NCBI GenBank assembly: GCA_050084515.1
Contig: CM114275.1
Coordinates: 806,001-870,000 of the forward strand
Source of the DNA: Blasia pusilla
Lineage: Eukaryota; Marchantiophyta; Marchantiopsida; Blasiales
DNA: 64,000 nt
Reading direction: 5' to 3'
Shown here: positions 57,659-64,000 of the stretch, one piece after another
Position numbering within the stretch: position 1 is the first letter of the stretch
Layout: each line of letters begins with the position of its first letter
Made by a program: the position numbers and the translations under genes
The notes under the pieces: model-generated
Seen by the model: only the letters and a program-made list of their open reading frames with translations
What the model was told of the DNA's origin: nothing
The model's database searches: none

Positions 57659-60230
57659 AGGTGGAGCGGGCTTCAATCTAAGTACACTATATAAGATGTG
57701 TCAAGTGCACACACAATGTCGCATTGCACGTCGTACTTGTTATTTTCTTCTATGCATTGTGAAGTGATTGATGCTAACAACAACACATCCAACATCGGAT
57801 ATCGTTGCATGCAAGAAGCAAGTCTCGATTTCCTTTGAGGTGCCCGGGAGTGTATTGCCTTTGAGGTAGGTGGGAGAGTATTGCCTCTTAGTCAAGAAAG
57901 AGAGTATTGCATTTGAGGCGAACAATATTGCCTTTGTCATGATAGAAAGAGAGAATTGCTCCTATGAAAGAAAGAACAACATATCATACGAGAAAGTGTT
58001 CGAGCAAAACACTTCTAGTTGTGTCGCTATTGAAATCTACGGAAGAACCAAATGAACACGACCTGCATCAAAGGTGCTTCGAGCTGAGTTACAGTGAAGG
58101 TAGTAAGAAGGGGTTGCGAGACATATCATAGCTCTGTAGTTTTGTAGCATGTCCTAATTCTTACCTCTGACAATGTCTAATTGCAACAGCCAGCAATACT
58201 CATACAAAAGAAAAAGTTGTGGAAAGCAGAACCAATGAATAACGGATAGAAATGACCAGATTCAAACGGCACAACAACACTTGAAGCGAGCCTCAAGATG
58301 AGCAAAAAAAAAAAACCGAAGTATAAGAAATTAGCTGAGTAAGAGCCAAAGCGAATCATATAATTAGTGCAGAAGCCACACGAATGTGAAATTGGGAAAA
58401 GAAAATTGGAAATTGGCACCACTTTGAACGGAGATGGAAAAGTTAAGAGAGACTTTGTGAGTGTGAAGCTATCAATTTGAGTCTCTGAATTTTGTGCCCC
58501 ATTGCACTCCCCGCACGCATGACATGAATCATAAAGAGATTCGTCATAGAACACACTAAAGGCATTGGGAGTCTCCTACATACTCACACGAGCCTAGTGC
58601 GATGACGGAAGGTTTTAGACCATAACAAGAATTTAATATAGGCGGACATGGGCCAATAAATTACTCCCATTTCAAAGATTTGCTCCATTGGATGCTCTCC
58701 TTAGCGAGATAACAAGAAGACATGAAGCCGCCCCTAAGAGGAATGGAATTTGTCAAATACATGTAGGGGCCCTAAATATATTTAGAAATCAACCAATATT
58801 ATTTTAGTATAAATCCAATAGTCTTTTATTTTAAAATATTCAATAATTTGCAATGTAATTTCTTACTAGAAAATATTTCTGTATTCACTTTTCTTTATTT
58901 CTATAAAATCCAAAAATATTACATATCCAATTCCTATTCTCCAACAATAATAGATATCCAATTCCTATTCCTAGGTGATAGCAATATTTGCACTTATCAT
59001 TGGCTAAAAGATTAAATATTCCTTTTAAAATGGCAAAGATATGTCAATTCCTCTTAAGGTTTGACCTCTAGTGGCAACAATCCATAGCTAACTAACATAA
59101 ACTGGAAATTGATATAGACATAAATCAAATGTAATGCAAAATTAATGCAATAAATAGAATGTGTGGAATAAAAAAATTTCCCGACTATATTCTTTCTAGT
59201 ACTAATACGAATATCTATGATATTGTGCATATATCTCTTAATAATTAAACAAGTGCTTTTTTTTTATTGTTTGGAGCGATTCATGTTTCACTAGAATATG
59301 ATCAATACATCAATCTTTAATAATTAACGATGTGGAAGTTATCTGGAAGATAAGTATGTATTTATAAATTTTGTTGAATGGATATGACTCATACCTTCAC
59401 TAGATGAATATTAACACTAAGGATCACAAGTCCTTGCATGAAGCACATAAAAAAGACAAGGAAATCATTCATTAATGTAAGGAAAAATACTAAGTATTAA
59501 ATATATATATATAGAGATATGGCATTAATGTTAAATTTTGTCAAGATTTGTACTTTTTGATGTCAAATTAGAAATATCTCAAGATATCGGAGTAATTCCA
59601 TAAGACTATCATTTTTATAATGATATTGATAAGATCATTAATCTTTATTGTAGACAAAGTCATAGCCAAACTCATCAAACCCATCAAATGCATCAACATT
59701 ACACTTGGGATAACATCATTCTTATATAAATCAAAATATAGTACAAATTTTATATAATTATTATATCATTTTTATCTTGAATCTTTTCTATGGAAAAATA
59801 CAAAAAAATTTGTTGAGAATTTAGTGATTAAAATCATCATTATCAAGACATATTTATTTTAAATTGAATCAATATGAAAGTTAGCATTATTAGATTTCAT
59901 ATTCAAATTATAGAAAAGTTTGCACCCTTTGACTTTTATGATGGACCTAGTCTTGGTTCGGTGTGAAATCCAATGCCAATCTTTGAATCCATCATGCACT
60001 CTTGATTTAATCCCCACAATTTATAGGATGTTGCTGAAATTCCAAACACAGTTGGAGATTACCCCTCTAATATGTAGATTGGAGGTTTTTGGTCCTATTT
60101 TCAATGAATCCCTCTTTGATCAACATTATGACCCAAAACGATGTTGTGTTTGTTAAATTCCAGAATTCATGTTGGATGCAATCCTCATAATCTCAAATGG
60201 AATTCCAAGCTATGTTGCAACCTCATTCAA
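57659..60230. other. AT-rich spacer
   Basis: Very AT-rich between about 58750 and 60000. A minus-strand frame of 125 codons (58554-58177) has hydrophobic stretches but no recognisable family, and lies in low-complexity DNA. No gene is supported. Confidence 0.4.
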
Positions 60231-60764
60231 ATCTTTGCACAATTTGAGGTCTTCCCAAGTTCCACCCGACATTTAGTGATGTGCACAGTTATTCAAAATG
60301 CTCAATCATGTTCACACACCTCGTGTTTGTTCTCATATTCATCTATTACCCTTCCATCTTACTCATCTGTTACGGAATTGATTTTCGCCAGCAATCGGCA
60401 GCTCAAAGGAGGACTATAAATTAAAAAAGCATTTCGGAAGGAGGTGACTTGGTAAGGAACCTGGGAGGTTGCCGACTGGTTAACATTCCGGCACGCTATC
60501 CCTTGACTGCGCAGGGCGAAGGGTATTCGTTGCTCGGTTGACCCGCCTCACGCGTTGCCCTCTACACTACCGCCATTGACAGACCACCCCTACGGTGGCC
60601 TGCCGCACAGCGACCCCGCGCTTCAAGCGGACGCGCCTTCAACATGCCCCAGACGGGCCCGCAGGTGGAGTACGAATCGCCAAGGCTTCCTACTCCCGCT
60701 CGGGATACAAGCGGTCGCTACGCCGCCGAGATGTCGACACTCAGGTCCAAAAGTATAGTTATAC
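60231..60764. repeat. 534-bp tandem duplication, copy 1
   Basis: Starts ATCTTTGCACAATTTGAGG and is repeated head-to-tail at 60765-61298 with about three base differences. The left half is AT-rich like its surroundings; the right half (about 60435-60750) is GC-rich. The 60-70 codon frames inside are duplicated with it and have no recognised similarity. Confidence 0.92.
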
Positions 60765-61298
60765 ATCTTTGCACAATTTGAGGTCTTCCCAAGTTCCACC
60801 CGACATTTAGTGATGTGCACAGTTATTCAAAATGCTCAATCATGTTCACACACCTCGTGTTTGTTCTCATATTCATCTATTACCCTTCCATCTTACTCAT
60901 CTGTTACGGAATTGATTTTCGCCAGCAATCGGCAGCTCAAAGGAGGACTATAAATTTAAAAAGCATTTCGGAAGGAGGTGACTTGGTAAGGAACCTGGGA
61001 GGTTGCCGACTGGTTAACATTCCGGCACGCTATACCTTGACTGCGCAGGGCGAAGGGTATTCGTTGCTCGGTTGACCCGCCTCACGCGTTGCCCTCTACA
61101 CTACCGCCATTGACAGACCACCCCTACGGTGGCCTACCGCACAGCGACCCCGCGCTTCAAGCGGACGCGCCTTCAACATGCCCCAGACGGGCCCGCAGGT
61201 GGAGTACGAATCGCCAAGGCTTCCTACTCCCGCTCGGGATACAAGCGGTCGCTACGCCGCCGAGATGTCGACACTCAGGTCCAAAAGTATAGTTATAC
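60765..61298. repeat. 534-bp tandem duplication, copy 2
   Basis: Second unit, directly adjoining the first. Differences I can see include T for A in the A-rich run near 60956, A for C near 61033 and A for G near 61136. Near-identity points to a recent duplication or gene conversion. Confidence 0.92.
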
Positions 61299-64000
61299 AT
61301 ATTTTCCAAAGGAAGTCTAAGATTATGGTTTTATAGATGAATTCAAATTACTTCACTAACATGAAGTGTCTCAGCGTTCGGGGACGCTATAAGGTGTGTG
61401 TGGCGGATCAAACGCAAAGCGCAAGAGTATTTGGAGTCCTACAATAAATATTCTAGGTTCGCATCTATTAAATCGGAGTTAGTACACAAGTTGAGTGGAG
61501 GAATTTAGCAAGGTCGGATTCCCGAAGTTGGAAGTTCAGTAAGTAAGGAGGAGGACATTCCAGTCGGCTTGACGCGAAAAGTGCTGCAGGGTTGTGAGAA
61601 TTTTAGGAAAGGACTCCGCTGTGATGCTCTCATCATCCGATTGTTCTTCTACCGTGCTTGATCACAGCGTGCCTTACCAAGGCGAAAACGCCACTCGAGT
61701 CGAGTTGGTGGTAAGGTTATATCAGGTGATGTCGGCGGTTGTTGGAGGTAGATCTTGAATACCGATCAGGTGGGCTGCCGTTCATTTAGAAATAAATTAG
61801 GGCCTATTTTCGCTGTCTTTCTCATCGGAACGTAGATGTAAATCGCCATTCGCCAGATATGGAGCCTCGTGAATTGCACATGATCCCGGATTTGCGCTCG
61901 ATGTCGGGGTCAGGGAATTCACTGACAGCAGTCTATGACGGGGCAGGACTGCCATCTAGGTTTAGGAGGTTTCCACCGTACCTCGAAGCGTAAATCTCCA
62001 GCGGCGTTGGCCCCATCGACATTTCTGCTACTGCATGCGTAACTACAGAGAGTGATGAGCGAGTGAAACGACCGAAACAACCAGGGAAGAGGCCTACTAG
62101 CAACTTGTAGGAAACTATAGGAGGTTACAAGATCATCCACCGCTCATTAAATCAACATGGATACTGATGATGGATTAATAACACTGAGCAATGAAATTGC
62201 CCAAATTTAACTTGCATCCTCTTCTTTTCCTTCCTCCGATGCCGGAACCCAAAGGAACATCTCCACGGCCCTTCATGTGCAGATTAGGAGAACCATTCGA
62301 GAATGCCTCGAACAACAGCGTAATATGTTGGGAACATCCCCATTACCGGTAGAGTTGAGGACCCCAATGAGACTGAGGGATACATACGCGCATAAGACTG
62401 TGAATTTTAATTTCTTGGGACGATGATATCTACCTATGTTACAACAATCAGAAGAACGGCAAACCACGGGATTGCTGCTGTATTATCTATTGAACAAGCG
62501 CATGAAGATGTTCCCGGACTTCGCTTTCTCAGCGCATGCTACGTGTGCGTATCGCCCCATGTTATCGACAGTTCTCGGCTCCTTGCTAGTATCTTTCTTA
62601 CATATTTTGCACCTCTTGTCCACCCAGCCATCATCCACATAGTCTCCAACAACTGCAATCCAGCCATAAACATGGAATTTCTTAGTCGGAGGATAGATCC
62701 AAGATAGTTAACCTTGAAAACCCGGACCACTAATAATAATCTAGGTCGACAATGCATCCAGAATCCATGTTCCCTCACTTGTTCTAGTTTTTATATAGAT
62801 GCAGGTCAACTAGAGACTTGATTCATTCCGTTCTAGGTAGAGCGAGAGTTGCTTTCAGTGTGTCTCCAGAAATAATTGAGCTTCACCAACCATGTTCACT
62901 AGGATTTACTACAAAAATACTGAGCTACCGTGTAAGAGGGAAGAGTATATTCACAACTCTTTCTCTTCTGTTCCCAATGTTGAAAATGTCTCGATTTCCA
63001 ATAACCTACCCAATTATGGGTCTTCTCAAGCTACCAAATTATGATCTATCTCATTTTGTCATTCAGTGCTCCAATGGCAATGCAAGATGATCCTGAAATC
63101 TATCAAGCCACTGCAAGAACGTCCACTTAAACCACCAACGATCGCAGGGGACCAGAAGATGTGGACAATTTGCGTCCTAGACCACTCAAAGACATGGAAA
63201 ACATCTCATACCTTCAACTGAATCCTTGAAGAAGTCCTTATAAGTACCTCCAATTTTCCTTCTTAAAGCACCGTACTGCAACAACAAACAAATGGTGTGT
63301 CAATATTTTAAGCTCAAGGCCAGGAGGGGCAGGGGCAGGGACGCCCAAGCATTTGAGAGGAAACGAGAGGAAAAGACTTCACGCTAAAAAGATGCTACAC
63401 AGGGTTGATCACTCCAAGAAGATGAGACAAACTAAGAAAGGAGTTACTTCTCTTCTTCCGTGCGAGTCCGACTCTGGACACCAATGCATCAGCGATTGAT
63501 CTACAAAACTTCACCACAAAATTTCCCCCAGCGCACACATTGCGCAAGAGGAACTTCACGTGCTTGAAGACATCACCTAACCTCCGACGACGACGACGAC
63601 CAATGACAGGCGATTGGGAGCGGCTATAAGAATGCACACACATGCAAGTTTCTCCATGCGCGGACTCACGAGAAAAGTATAAATTTTGCCCAATGATCGC
63701 CGAGAGTACGCTTTTCATTCAACAGCGTTTCGCACATGTATGTAAACGTTGATAATGAGTGGTCCCGGGGACAGTCAGAGCGGAAACCAAGAAAAGAAAA
63801 ACGATGGCGTTTACTATGAGGCTCACACAGACATGTAACACTTTAGATATAGAAACAGAGACGGGAAGATATTGCAGACAGGGAGGAAAGCTAAAATGTC
63901 TTGAACTTCTCCAAATCAATTGTCAAATCAGCAATGAAATTTGTATGTAAGGACTACGGTCTCCCTCCGTGCAGACAATGATGTGCCTGCTATTCAAACT
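61299..64000. other. Unassigned right end of window
   Basis: GC-balanced DNA unlike the AT-rich spacer to its left. A minus-strand frame of 107 codons (63718-63395) starts MKSVLSAIIGQNLYFS, has an RRRRRR run from a short GAC/CGA repeat (63588-63601) and then a helical-looking stretch DVFKHVKFLLRNVC. It could be an exon, but I recognise no family. No complete gene can be supported. Confidence 0.35.

Noticed and set aside
60555-61320. Paired 60-70-codon frames in the tandem duplication
   Set aside because: They owe their duplication to the DNA repeat; overlapping frames on both strands are equally open, as expected for GC-rich DNA.
1-64000. CRISPR arrays, operons, prokaryotic promoters, rRNA genes
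   Set aside because: None seen; sequence character is that of a plant nuclear genome.

Overview
The window looks like repeat-rich nuclear DNA from a land plant, most likely an early-diverging lineage such as a bryophyte. The evidence is a small class of cysteine-rich metallothionein genes with two introns, several nested and decayed plant-type LTR retrotransposons, and no prokaryotic gene organisation. The lineage is inference; no ribosomal or organellar marker is present.

Layout. Two homologous metallothionein genes lie in inverted, head-to-head orientation about 40 kb apart. One is at the left edge (minus strand, exons 1 and 2 at 1251-1315 and 294-347, last exon beyond the edge). The other is complete at 41283-42763 (plus strand). 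Their shared 5' flanks (about 230-260 bp), exons and introns can be aligned by eye, with exons better conserved than introns. Between them are a 5'-truncated LINE-like fragment (2540-3873), element A (minus, 5005-25768) and element B (plus, 27488-37393).

Elements A and B are two diverged, broken copies of one unusual Ty3/gypsy-like family. In order it carries gag with two zinc knuckles, an aspartic protease, a C5-cytosine DNA methyltransferase domain resembling DNMT3, reverse transcriptase, RNase H, integrase and a C-terminal PHD finger. Element A was hit by a copia element (7729-12907, TSD ATAAT) exactly at its RT active-site box, and by a second, 3'-truncated gypsy element (13844 to about 19705). 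Element B was hit by a 1.2-kb solo LTR (35394-36616, TSD CGGGC) at the end of its integrase. B is bounded by TGTC...GACA ends and a CATC duplication. I cannot find paired LTRs on either A or B. About 640-bp units made of the A 5' end joined to the A 3' end occur at 4359-5002 and 57017-57658.

Right of the complete metallothionein are a decayed hAT-type (DUF4371/ZNF862-like) transposase on the minus strand (45102-47272), a degenerate tandem-repeat block (about 47540-48380), a decayed Helitron-type Rep/helicase on the minus strand (about 51880-53960), the 640-bp unit at 57017-57658, AT-rich spacer, and a nearly identical 534-bp tandem duplication with a GC-rich core (60231-61298). The last 2.7 kb has no gene I can recognise.

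No transposon gene in the window looks intact; every one has stops or frameshifts. The only clearly functional-looking genes are the metallothioneins. The strongest candidate for a little-described system is the retrotransposon family that carries both a DNA methyltransferase and a PHD finger.
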